DNA from: Avena insularis
Taxonomy: Eukaryota > Streptophyta > Magnoliopsida > Poales > Poaceae
Direction: 5' to 3'
Assembly (NCBI GenBank): GCA_023614405.1
Contig: CM042684.1
Location: 470,093,650 to 470,157,649 of the forward strand
Length of the DNA: 64,000 nucleotides
Below the pieces are notes generated by a model. The model saw only the letters and a list, made by a program, of their open reading frames with translations. It had not been told where the DNA came from and did no database searches. The position numbers were made by a program, and so were the translations under genes. Of this stretch, positions 1-8,903 are shown one piece after another; position 1 is the first letter of the stretch; the number at the start of each line of letters is the position of its first letter.

Positions 1-428
1 TGCAATGACACTGGGTGTGGTTCATGAAAAGAACAGACATGCAATGACACTGGTAGATCCTTATGTGGTTCATGAAAAGAATAGACATGCAATGACACTG
101 GTGGATCCTTATGTGGTTTGTTTAGAGGAACAGACATGCAATGACTCTAGCCGTGGTTCATGAAAAGAACAGACATGCAATGACACCGGGTGTGGTTCAT
201 GAAAAGAACAGACATGCAATGACTTATGTGGTTTGTTTAGAATAACACACATGCAATGACACTGGGTGTGGTTCATGAAAAGAACATATAAGCAATGACA
301 CTCGTGGATCCTTATGTGGTTTGTTTAGAAGAACATGCATGCAATGACACTGGTTGTGGTTCATGAAAAGAACAGACACGCAATGACACTGGTGGATCCT
401 TATGTGGTTTGTTTAGAGGAACATACAT
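1..428. repeat. Interleaved 39-bp / 48-49-bp tandem repeat array
   Basis: About ten units each begin GCAATGACACTGG. Two unit classes alternate: a short one of 39 bp ending in TTCATGAAAAGAACAGACAT, and a long one of 48-49 bp with the insert GGATCCTTATGTGG and usually the ending TTTGTTTAGAGGAACA. A 37-bp deletion variant lies at 216-252. The array sits inside the retrotransposon next to the pre-gag ORF fragment and continues past the left edge. I see no coding role; the 49-bp class would break any reading frame. Confidence 0.85.
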
Positions 429-439
429 GCAAAACGGGT

Positions 440-757
440 TCCTTAGATCTTGTTGACGCTGAGGGCACATAGACGTGCGAGAGCTTCATGCATTGCCCTG
501 GCTTATCCATCTAGCCAGTTGTTCTCTCTCACGGAGAACTGGATTCTCCCAGAAGTTGGTGCTTCGATGATGCCTCTAAGATCTGTGGTGACTAGCCACT
601 GTAGGTCTCCTCCTGGGGGTCCTGGAAGTTGAGCTCCAAGAAACTCCGGATGTGGGCGTCCCAGTAACTCCGACAGTGAATCCAGATCCCTCTCGAAGAT
701 CAGCTGACCTCCGTTTCCCAACTGGTAAAACTTGCTGAACTGAGTCTCCATCTGCAA
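440..757 (-). pseudogene. Pre-gag accessory ORF fragment of the Tekay-like element
   Basis: The minus-strand frame from 757 reads about 84 codons to a TAA at 503-505, then stays open to about 456 in the same frame. The part beyond the stop contains ARAMHEALARLC, which matches SAMHETLSRLC at the same relative place in the ORF upstream of gag in the element at 38586-50623. The protein is acidic to neutral, has no motif I can name, and its function is unknown. The start is uncertain: the Met near 757 may be an internal residue. The frame is lost just before the tandem array at 1-428, so the gene is truncated here. Confidence 0.55.
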
Positions 758-965
758 GAATTAAGGATGAGGAAGTTAGTGAGGTGATCAAGTGTGTCAA
801 ATTTTTAAGTAGTAGTGTAAGAATTTTGAGTAATATGAATTTTTGAGAAAGAATCCACAAGGGTAAGAGAGGAGATAGTTTTTCATAAATACTTCCTTTG
901 GTTTTTGGAAACTAAGTTTTTGTTTTGAACGTCCATTCTAACTAGGGTCTCCTATGGTCAGGATG

Positions 966-977
966 GCTCTGATACCA
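966..977 (-). other. Primer-binding site, initiator Met tRNA
   Basis: On the minus strand this reads TGGTATCAGAGC, the usual complement of the 3' end of plant initiator-Met tRNA, three bases inside the LTR edge at 981. It fixes the orientation of the element as minus and marks 981-3878 as its 5' LTR. Confidence 0.9.
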
Positions 978-980
978 ACT

Positions 981-3878
981 TGTCAACACCCGGATTTTTA
1001 ATCCCAGATGCCCGTTATGCCATACCTCGCAATCCCAGGATTACCATTTTTGCGAGACATAACGGATTGGATATCACAGTACATCATCCATTACAAACCA
1101 TACATAAGGTCTTACACAAATAAGGATCTCATGATCCAGTCTTTAATACAACAAGCAGCGGAAATAAAAGATAAGCGTAGCGGTGGGGTCCATCTTCAAG
1201 GGCACAGGCACTGCTGACGAAGGCAGATAGTCCTAGTTATCATAGCCGTCCTAATGACCATCCTCTTGATAGTCTCCTTCATAGTCTGGCCATGAGAATA
1301 ACCAGGGAAAAAAGCCATGAGTACTCTTTAAGTACTCGCAAACTACTATTAATAGGTACTATAGTTCTAAGTTAAAGTGCTAAATCTAAGTTTAACTACA
1401 AAGTTAAGTTTGAAACCTAAGCTGAGTTCTGAAGCAAAGAAAGATAAAGTAAAGTTCTAGAATCACTTAAGTTGGGAAGCTATTGTCATAAACACAACCC
1501 TGTTGTGGTCAAGTCAAGATTCATCATTCATTTCAAGTTATTTGGAAAACATCTGACAACGAAACAGTATGGCCACTCCAATCATCCATAATCATGACGC
1601 GGCTATTCGAATAGTTAGACACTCTGCAGAGGTGGTACACTTTCACCACAAGATTCGATACATCTATCAGGGATAACCCTGAATCATCATACTTAGTATG
1701 CAGATAATCAAACATAACCTTCCCTTTACACACCCTAGTATAAGCACCTCTCCTATGAGCATGGCCTCCCAACTATGACCATCAGTCATCTTGGGCACTG
1801 CATAGGTGGACATCATGAGAGGTAGCCTCAGCTCAAACCTCTCCCGCAAGGGAACTAATACTAATGCATATAAATTTCTAGCTAAGCCTTACCCAATTCA
1901 GGTAATGTGGTTGTACAGTAAATTTGGAATAGTATCTCATCCGAATCCAACCATCAGTTTTATAAAAGGGTTAAGGCTCATGCCTCATCATTTTCATCAT
2001 CATAAACCAGTTATGTTTCTCAACACATGTCAAAACATCTCAATAGAATGACTCATCATTCCAAGGTTTTCATAATTCATTTTCACCAAGGGTTCCCATC
2101 TAAAGTGACTCAAGTTTTTGATCTACTCTAAACTACTAAGTTAAGAGTGTTCACTAAGGTGGAAGTGATAGGTTCAATCTCATGCCAGGGCGCGGGGCTC
2201 AGCTGACAGGGGGTCCCGCTTGTCAGTGGGTCATAACACGCGAAATGGTACGCGCGCTGTGGGCCGTAGGATTAGAACTGGGATCTACGGCTGAGGGTCA
2301 TCGTCGACGACGAACAGGTCGCCGGCGAGCTCGAACCCTAGCGGCTTGGTAGGGGTCTGATTGGGACGTACCAGGGCTCCAGCGGGGTAGGCAAGGCGGG
2401 CAAACAAACTGGAAGACGACGGCGAGGCGAGGCGCGGTTGCGGCGGAGTTTGCGGTGGTCGCAATCAGCGGCGCCCTTCTCCTCTAGAGGCGGCGGCTCC
2501 GGCTCCAATTCTGGTGAGCTGCCGCTCCCCTTGCTCCAGCTAGAGATGGGTGAGGTTCAGTGAGGTGAGGGGAGTGGAGTGGTATGGAGAGAATAGGCTG
2601 GGGAGGCCTCCTTTTATAGGCCCGACGGTGAGACCGAGCAGGATGAGCAGGCGACGGTGGCGACAAGGCTACGGCCGGCTAGCGGCATGGCTGAGGGTGG
2701 CGATCGACAGGCGGTCTCATGGCGGTGCTCTAGGAAGTGAATGTGGCCGTAGGGGTGGTGGTATGCGGTCTGGGCGAGGTGGCGCTCTCAGCGGCAGAGC
2801 CGGCAACCTCCACGGCGAGCGGTGGTTGTGGTGCGTTGGGCGGCGAACGGGGGTATCTGGGGTGTTCCCTGGGTCGTGGTGGAGCGGTAGGCGCGGGCTA
2901 CGGTCGAGCGACGGTTTGTGAACACGGGGACAGAGCGTGCTCTGCGGGCGGCGTCGGCATGGTCGACCAGCTCCGGGCGCGGCGGTTCCTGGCCGCTCTC
3001 CTCTCTGTCTCTGGCCTGGGGCTGGTTGGACGGTGGAGGTGGACCAAAGGCAACTTGCTAGACATGGTGAGAGAGGCTGGAGAGGGCTGCTGCTGCGAGG
3101 GCCAAGTTGGCCGGCAAGGTGCTCTCGGCATGGCATGGCAGTGCAGCTAGGAGGTAGGGGAGGTGTTGGGGTTGGTCTGGTTAGGCTTGAGGGGGACAAA
3201 GATGATCAAAGCACTTCAAATTTGCTAGATAAAATCAGCCCAAAACAGTAATAGTTAGGCCACAATGATCTTGCCAGCAAGGTGTTTGACAAAATGGCCG
3301 AAAGAGAAAAAGTTTTGAATTTTGGTTTCAAATTTTTTGAGTGATCTCCACTAGTTCTAGGTAGTCTCTAGCTGCAAGGGTTTTGAAAGTGGAGCTCAAA
3401 AAGATGGTTTTTGAAATAGGGGTGATCTATGCATATGCATTAGATTCAATTTTCAAATGCCATTTAAAATAAGTAAAAGACTGTTTTTAGCAGATCAAAA
3501 GGTGGGCCTTGGTACCTCAGTATGTGTACTAGCAAGGGGTACAAAGATCAAGAATTGTTTCTGTTAAGAAATGAGTGCTAGGAACACTCAAAGTAGTGTA
3601 GTGGATTAAAATGGCCAAAATGACCATTCCTCCTTTTTAATTCTTTTTTATTTGATTTTGTTTGGCAAAAGTTTGGGAATAATGTAGATGATGTTTAAAT
3701 CACCTAAGAAACATTTTAGAAGCAAATTATCACACAATCATGGCAATTCAAAACAACTCCTATTTTAAATGCACACACATATGAATGCTTTCATTTTAAA
3801 TTTGGAAAAGTTTTTGTTAACCCTATTTTTGGATGATTTGTTCTTGGTAAGCTTGGATTGAAGTTTTGGGATGTTACA
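981..3878 (-). repeat. 5' LTR of Tekay-like element
   Basis: The LTR has TG...CA ends (TGTCAACACCC at 981, GGGATGTTACA ending at 3878) and adjoins a PBS. It contains a GC-rich block (about 2180-3150) full of chance open frames on both strands and AT-rich flanks. The long frames in the GC-rich block overlap each other, lack domains and are not called as genes. The bases just outside the right edge are CTCAT (3879-3883), the presumed target site; its partner is outside the window. Confidence 0.85.
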
Positions 3879-3886
3879 CTCATGCA

Positions 3887-3907
3887 CACTACAAAATATT
3901 TCTAGTG
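3887..3907 (+). other. CACTA-like terminal motif (weak)
   Basis: The sequence CACTACAAAATATTTC lies nine bases outside the LTR edge and resembles a CACTA left terminus. The next bases are plain AT-rich DNA without visible subterminal repeats, and no matching end with the same 3-bp target duplication was found. It may be chance. The remaining bases up to 4155 hold nothing else I can identify, apart from the probable 3' untranslated region of the minus-strand gene that follows. Confidence 0.25.
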
Positions 3908-4155
3908 TTCGATTATATTATAATTGTCAAGAAATACATCAACAAGTTAAATTGGTTCAAATTTTGTATTGAAGTAACTAAATGTATCACACACATAATA
4001 AACTAGAAACTAAAATCTAGTTCAAACACATAATGTATCACCACCACCACTTGTTGTCGTCCTTGACTTGCTTCCCCTTCAGCCGCTTGATGTCGCCACC
4101 GTCCCAAGATCCTGCCGTCTCGAAACCGCTTCATCCTCCTCGCTTCTTCTCCTGG

Positions 4156-4913
4156 CTAGCTCGCAACTGGGCATAGCTCTCTCGCGAAAAACCCCGCCTT
4201 AACCATCCCATATTTCATGGTAATGAGCTTACTGTACAACTCGTACACCATGTAGGCGTCTCTGGCTGCATACTCGAGGCACGCCTGGCTCATCGGCTTC
4301 CACTCCCAGTAGTCGTGATCGAGTCGCTTCAATTTCTTCAGTTTTTCATAGAATTTATCGATGATTTCTGCTGCTAGATCACCCATGCCATCCTTCGCTG
4401 GGTATGATTTGATCTTGTACAGATTTTGGATGTCGATGTGGTGCCCCTCTGGGATTTTTATCAACGCACGAGAAAGCATAATTGTGTCATTTGTGATATC
4501 CACGCTAGTGAAAGTTATCCCTTTCCTACACAAGAACTACCAGAGCGGACAACGCATCTCATTTGGTTTACTCCTGCAATTTGATGGTTATAGGGTTGTA
4601 AGGTAACTATGGATTCAGAAGTGGTGATCTCAAATTTAAATTTCACATACCTGCGGAAGTGGTAAACGAGGACCTCCTCATGTATGGCGATTTGCACGAC
4701 AACGATCTCTTGTGGAGGATTTTTTCGTTTATTTGCACGGGTGTACTCCAAGTCTAGACCCACAAATTTGTGCTTCTCTTTCTCAAGCAATTGCTCAAAC
4801 CTGGCGAGAGTTGTCTCCACAGTCGCTTCATCATTTGTGTACACCACTGTCAAAGTCGTGGTGCCATGGGCAAGGACCAAGTGGGTCTCTGTTGTGCATT
4901 TCCCATCGTCCAT
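4156..4913 (-). pseudogene. DEDDy 3'-5' exonuclease-like (WRN-exo type) gene with in-frame stop
   Basis: Two exons on the minus strand encode an RNase H-fold 3'-5' exonuclease domain of the Werner-exonuclease-like family common in grasses. Exon 1 (4913-4651) starts at MDDGKC and carries motif I, FVGLDLEYT (D-x-E). A 77-nt intron (4650-4574) has a GTATGT donor and a TTGCAG acceptor. Exon 2 carries motif II, FTSVDITND, and motif III, YAARDAYMVYELY (Y...D of DEDDy), so all four catalytic acids and the tyrosine are present. With this splicing the twelfth whole codon of exon 2 is TAG (4537-4539), between exon 1 and motif II. An AG at 4527-4526, 48 nt further in, would keep the frame and skip the stop while removing about 16 residues. 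Without the stop the protein would be about 225 residues. It is either a young pseudogene or an alternatively spliced gene. Confidence 0.75.
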
Positions 4914-5531
4914 GCCTGCAAGGAAATGGGTGAAAGGAACACTGCAAGGAACGCCTTGAGAGGAAGAAGAAGATGAACCGACGGTTCCAGAACAGAGGAA
5001 GAAGAAGCGCCCAGGAAAAACTGCAGAGGAATGACTGCAGAAGAAACGTGGTAACTGCAACTTTCGGTTCGACAACTCACCGTGGTTACGTAGAGATCGT
5101 GGCAGTGCCGCCGGTTCAACAAGTGGGGCTAGTTCCTGCGAGAATATGAAATTAGCTGTGCATTTTTCTATGCGAGAAATTGAGAGAAGTCATTTATATT
5201 TTGTCTTTCATAATTAAACACAATGAAGTTGGTACAGCCCAAGAGATTTGAACAAATGAGATTTGCTAGTTTAACATACAACAACACTTACATGCCCAAC
5301 ATGGCAGAACTTGGAGAGCCCCAGAACTTGAGCTACCACAGAGACCTCGGCAGAGGTGGCAGAATTGGTGCGGGTGCAACCACGGCGACGGCGAGCTCGG
5401 ATTCTAGAGGAGGAAAACATAACCGAGCATGTTCGACAAGGTGATAGATCTCACCGGGAACCAATTCTCGTCCTCGACCGTGCCATGGGTGCGTCCACGA
5501 TGAGGGCTTCCGAGAATGGGGAGAGTGGGGC
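4914..5531. other. Upstream region of the exonuclease-like gene, no gene seen
   Basis: This stretch would contain the promoter and 5' untranslated region of the minus-strand gene ending at 4913. The gene's frame stays open upstream to 5075, but only the Met at 4913 begins family-like sequence. Open frames on both strands around 5220-5530 are short, overlap and show no domain. I cannot place a TATA box with confidence. Confidence 0.4.
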
Positions 5532-5763
5532 GAGCAGTTCGTCACTTCCCAGCTCTGCATGGCCCACGACCACAGATTGCCGCTCCGGGGAAGAAGACGA
5601 GTAATGGAGGTGCCAATGCTGCAAGCCTACAGGGAGGAGAGCTGGGCCGAGCAGGTTCGTCCATGTCCCAGCTCCGTGCCATGGCTGCGACGCCCCACAG
5701 ATTGCTGCTCCGGGGAAGAAAAAGACGCGTAATGGATGCAGGCGCCACCGCTGCAAGCTTAAT
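5532..5763. repeat. Diverged 117-bp tandem duplication
   Basis: Two adjacent copies (5532-5648 and 5649-5763) share GAGCAG-TTCGTC at the start, CACAGATTGC then GCTCCGGGGAAGAA in the middle, and GCTGCAAGC near the end, with many substitutions. They lie upstream of the exonuclease-like gene and in no recognised transposon. Overlapping short frames on both strands look like a by-product of GC richness. Confidence 0.7.
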
Positions 5764-7114
5764 TGACACCTAAGCGACGGGAGCGACAGGAGCGACATAA
5801 CGGCGAGAGCTGACAGGGGGGCCCAACTTGACGGCCGTTAACCTGATTTTTTGTATTGAAACATAAAGTTGAATTCGTGCCAAAAAGACCCTCTGAGTAT
5901 TTGGCACGCCAACTATAGTCATCGCGGATGATATCAGGGAACTCGGGTACCGCGTTGCCTGGACATCCCAACTTTCGGGCCGCAAAATGATATTCTTCGG
6001 TAGATGGTAGGCAAGTGTGGAGCTATTGATTGTCGTGGTTGACTGGGCACATGCACATTAATCAGCGTCATGGATTACGTGACCTGGTTAGTGGGCCCGT
6101 TTGGGCTGGCAGGTGGACCGCGTCCCAATGATCGCTGAGCCCCACCACGGAAGACAAGCATTGGGCGAGCGGTTATAAGTATATCTTGTACTTTTCAACA
6201 TCTCTCCACTTATTTTCACCCTCTCTCTGCATGAATGTTTCAGCCGGCGTTAGGACGAATCTGACGAGAGCTATGTGCTGCAAAGATCGACTACGAGATG
6301 GATATAAGCGTTTTTTCGATTTTAATTTTGATTTATAAGGATATTGGGGGTTTATTGATGGAGATCCATCTTGGTTTTCACATTTGGGGGAATGTCGTTT
6401 ATTCACATTTCATCACCATCCCGTAGATTCTGCCTGGATTACCACCTGATGCTACTAATGATGACCGCAAGGGAATGGCGTCGAGATGGATACACAACTT
6501 CTGTGCATGTTCGGCCTTCCACCATGTAGTGGAGTTATGAGTGACCATTGACAGAGCTGTGACACTGACCACATGTTCCATGGACGCGGTTAGGAGGGTC
6601 TTATCTCTGGTCCCATTGTATGGGCTATTCTGGAGCACAAGTCTCCGTACCGTTTGCGCGTGTTACACTATCTCTGGAATCGAACATAAGGAATCACTAC
6701 ACGAGTAGAGGAAGGCATTCCACTATGAGGAAAAAAAAATAAAGCTCAAGAAGAGGCAGACCAGTTTCCCTGCGAGCAGAAGGCAGAATGCCAACAAATC
6801 TCCTTATATGGATGACGTTATTAGTAGAATCACACAATTAATTCAATATGATGTGGGTGAACTGCTGGATGACGAAGTAGACTATGTTACCTATGCTCAG
6901 TTTATTAAGGAGGATGAGTGGATAATGATTAGTAGTTCGTGTGTTTTTAAATTAGTTTGAACATGTATTTTATAATTGTTATTTTTTGGATCTGTATTGT
7001 ATAATTATTATCTAAGTAATTTAATTTATTTCGTTTTTTGATAATTATTGCCATCATATCTGCTTTTTAGAATACATTGTTTCCAACTTGTTTACCTGTC
7101 TGTAAACTTGTTTA
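5764..7114. other. Low-copy DNA, unidentified gene remnants
   Basis: No transposon ends or recognised domain were found. A plus-strand stretch around 6700-6955 reads through a lysine-rich then acidic segment (KKRQTSFPASRRQNANKSPY, then ISRITQLIQYDVGELLDDEV) to a TGA, which looks like the decayed C-terminus of a protein I do not recognise. The rest (5764-6700) is mixed-composition DNA, with several frames closed by stops on both strands. Confidence 0.35.
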
Positions 7115-7456
7115 ATGGACCTGAACGATCGAGACAATCAAGTTTTAGATCGCAACCTTATCAGAAAGAAATCGTCCAGCTCTATATCTCACTTTCACTC
7201 TCCACCTCTAGATCTTAGTTTCACCATACACCTCTCCAGCGCCCTCGACCGAGGCTATGCGAATCTATCCGGCACCCTTGACCACAGCTGCGCAAACCTC
7301 TCAGGCGCCCTTGACCATGGATGCACGCACTACTCCAGTGCACTCGACCACGGCTGCATGAACCTCCTCGGAGCCCTCGACCATGATTGCACGCACCTCT
7401 CCGGTGTCCTCAACTGCGGCTGCACGCACCTCTCTAGCATCCTCCGTGGTACCTAG
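7115..7456 (+). CDS. Hypothetical repeat-containing ORF
   Basis: This 113-codon frame runs from ATG to TAG. Its second half is six copies of an 11-residue unit of the type ALDHGCTHLSG. The first 42 residues are Ser/His-rich and match nothing I know. It lies 370 bp from the Tat element insertion point. Neither a promoter nor splice sites are evident. Because the repeat is a multiple of three, an open frame could arise without selection, so this may not be a gene. Confidence 0.3.
   Translation: MDLNDRDNQVLDRNLIRKKSSSSISHFHSPPLDLSFTIHLSSALDRGYANLSGTLDHSCANLSGALDHGCTHYSSALDHGCMNLLGALDHDCTHLSGVLNCGCTHLSSILRGT
7241..7438 (+). repeat. 33-bp minisatellite, six copies
   Basis: Six 33-bp units encode ALDRGYANLSG, TLDHSCANLSG, ALDHGCTHYSS, ALDHGCMNLLG, ALDHDCTHLSG and VLNCGCTHLSS in one frame. 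Conserved positions are Leu2, Asp3, Cys6 and the Leu/Tyr-Ser/Leu-Ser/Gly end, while third-base changes are frequent. The unit length preserves the reading frame of the surrounding ORF. Confidence 0.85.
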
Positions 7457-7823
7457 TTCTTGTCTGTATGTCCTAACAGGTTGATTGATATGTTAGCCGA
7501 TGATTAAAATCCTATTGATCTGAATGGTATTTGTATGTTAAAAATTTATGTAGTAAGAGAATAAGGTATCTTTGTTTGACTCTATAGGTTAGGAATGTCT
7601 ATTGCGAAGGACAACCCTAAAAATGTACCTAGTTCTTGTCCGGTCATGCCCTCTACCCTACAAGCTATAATGGTGAGACTAGATCAATAACATCTGAATT
7701 ATGTGTGTCAAGTAATATAAATTTATTTCAGGATCATATGCTTGAGTTGTAAAAAAGTACAACCTTCACTATAGGTTTAGCAATGGTGTCAACATGACTA
7801 GATAAAGAAGGAGAAACCCGAGG
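7439..7823. other. Low-copy DNA left of the Tat insertion
   Basis: AT-rich DNA with one possible exon-like stretch on the plus strand (about 7592-7672, reading MSIAKDNPKNVPSSCPV and followed by GTGAGA). It ends with the CGAGG target site at 7819-7823. The sequence continues at 21842 on the far side of the insertion. No domain is recognised. Confidence 0.35.
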
Positions 7824-8346
7824 TGTCGTCGGATTGATGACAAGTATGCCATGAGGGGGTCCTCGAGGCGTGTGGAAGAGAGGGGTGTGAGACGTACAAT
7901 GTTCCGAGACGGTGAGCACACAAGTTTACCAAGGTTCAAATCCGCTGACTTTGGATGGATCCTACTCCTACTAGCAATCCACTAATACGGCAGAGCTGGA
8001 ATACGGGTTACAAGGGTTTCTCCTATGCGAGTTGAGATAGTAGACTATTGTGAGGTTATTGCTATGCCCTAAAGGCTCTCCCTAGGATGGCTTATATAGA
8101 TATCCAGCCTAGGGTTTATAGGAGAGACCTATCCGGCTATGACTAAGAGTCGGTTAGAGAGTACATCTTGAATTACAAGTAACACTATAGGCCTATGTTG
8201 GTAAGTCTTCTAGGCCTTCCTGTAGCCGGACTGGACTCCGTCTCTTCTCTCTGACTGGGCTGCCCATGAAGCAAAGCTCTAATCCAAAGTAGGCCACCCT
8301 GGTCAGCGAGGCACAATGAGGATACCCGAAAAGTATATCCCCAACA
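7824..8346 (-). repeat. 3' LTR of the Tat-type element
   Basis: Minus-strand ends are TGTTGGGGATA...CGACGACA. It aligns along its length with 21320-21841. A TATATAG box-like stretch is at 8093-8099 on the plus strand; on the minus strand the promoter is not obvious. It is bordered on the left by the CGAGG duplication and on the right by the polypurine tract. Confidence 0.92.
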
Positions 8347-8365
8347 GCAGCCCCCGGAAGCCTCC
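8347..8365 (-). other. Polypurine tract of the Tat-type element
   Basis: Directly before the 3' LTR on the minus strand is GGAGGCTTCCGGGGGCTGC, an imperfect polypurine tract in the expected position for plus-strand DNA priming. Confidence 0.5.
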
Positions 8366-8903
8366 AAGATCCAGAGTCGGATTTCATCATTGTCTAGCTT
8401 GATCTTCGGCTTGCAGAATCTTGAAGGGTTCCTAAAACTTCAAATGAAAGGATAGAATCTGAGTCTCAAAGCGAATCAGACCTATGAGTACATTATTCAA
8501 GTTTCCAGCCTGAAATTCAAACTTAAGCCGGAACTTAGTCTCTGACGTAAGCTGACATGAGTCAAGGTCAAGTCATGTCACTGATAGACATTCATGTCAG
8601 CATGATTGTTGGTGGGTCCGCCCTTTGCGGAACCAAGACGTTGCTTTAATGCGTGCATAGAGATCGAGGCGGCGTAATCCTCGCGAACAAGTTACCCAGC
8701 TCCTTCCACGATGTGTGGCATGGTTACTGTTTATCTTGCACGAATCTTGGCACATGCAAAGGATATAAGGGGTCTAGATCTTCCTCTCTCTTCTTTACCA
8801 GTGCCAGTGCTTTCTCCTTCCTCTCGACGTTTCCTGCGAAAGAGCTTTTCTGCCTCCCCCAAATCCCACAGCGCCGCCATCCTAGGTCACCAACGCCCAG
8901 AAA
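8366..8903. other. Spacer between 3' LTR and accessory gene
   Basis: This likely holds the plus-strand promoter and leader of the antisense accessory gene. The sequence upstream of the ATG at 8904 is pyrimidine-rich (about 8780-8860), as in plant 5' untranslated regions, with GATATAAGGGG at about 8761 as a TATA-like candidate about 140 bp before the start. Confidence 0.35.

Larger units (their letters stand above)
1..3878 (-). mobile_element. 5' end of a Tekay-like Ty3/gypsy element (runs off left edge)
   Basis: A 2.9-kb LTR (981-3878) is followed on the minus strand, after three bases, by a primer-binding site for initiator-Met tRNA, so this is the 5' LTR of an element whose body lies toward position 1. 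The internal part visible (1-965) holds a damaged ORF related to the pre-gag ORF of the full Tekay-type element at 38586-50623, then a tandem repeat array. The LTR starts TGTAACATCCC on the minus strand, close to the TGTCACATCCC start of the other element. No gag or pol is visible, so the lineage rests on the shared pre-gag ORF, LTR length and PBS. The second LTR and its target duplication lie outside the window. Confidence 0.75.

Noticed and set aside
1..428. CRISPR-like array
   Set aside because: Units are contiguous with related 'spacers', there is no cas gene, and the genome is a plant's.
965..977. Part of a tRNA gene (GGCTCTGATACCA)
   Set aside because: It is only the 12-13-nt primer-binding site next to an LTR; no cloverleaf is present.
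2484..3251. Several long overlapping frames on both strands (up to 160 codons)
   Set aside because: They lie in the GC-rich block of an LTR, occur in many phases at once and show no domains; GC-rich DNA has few stops by chance.
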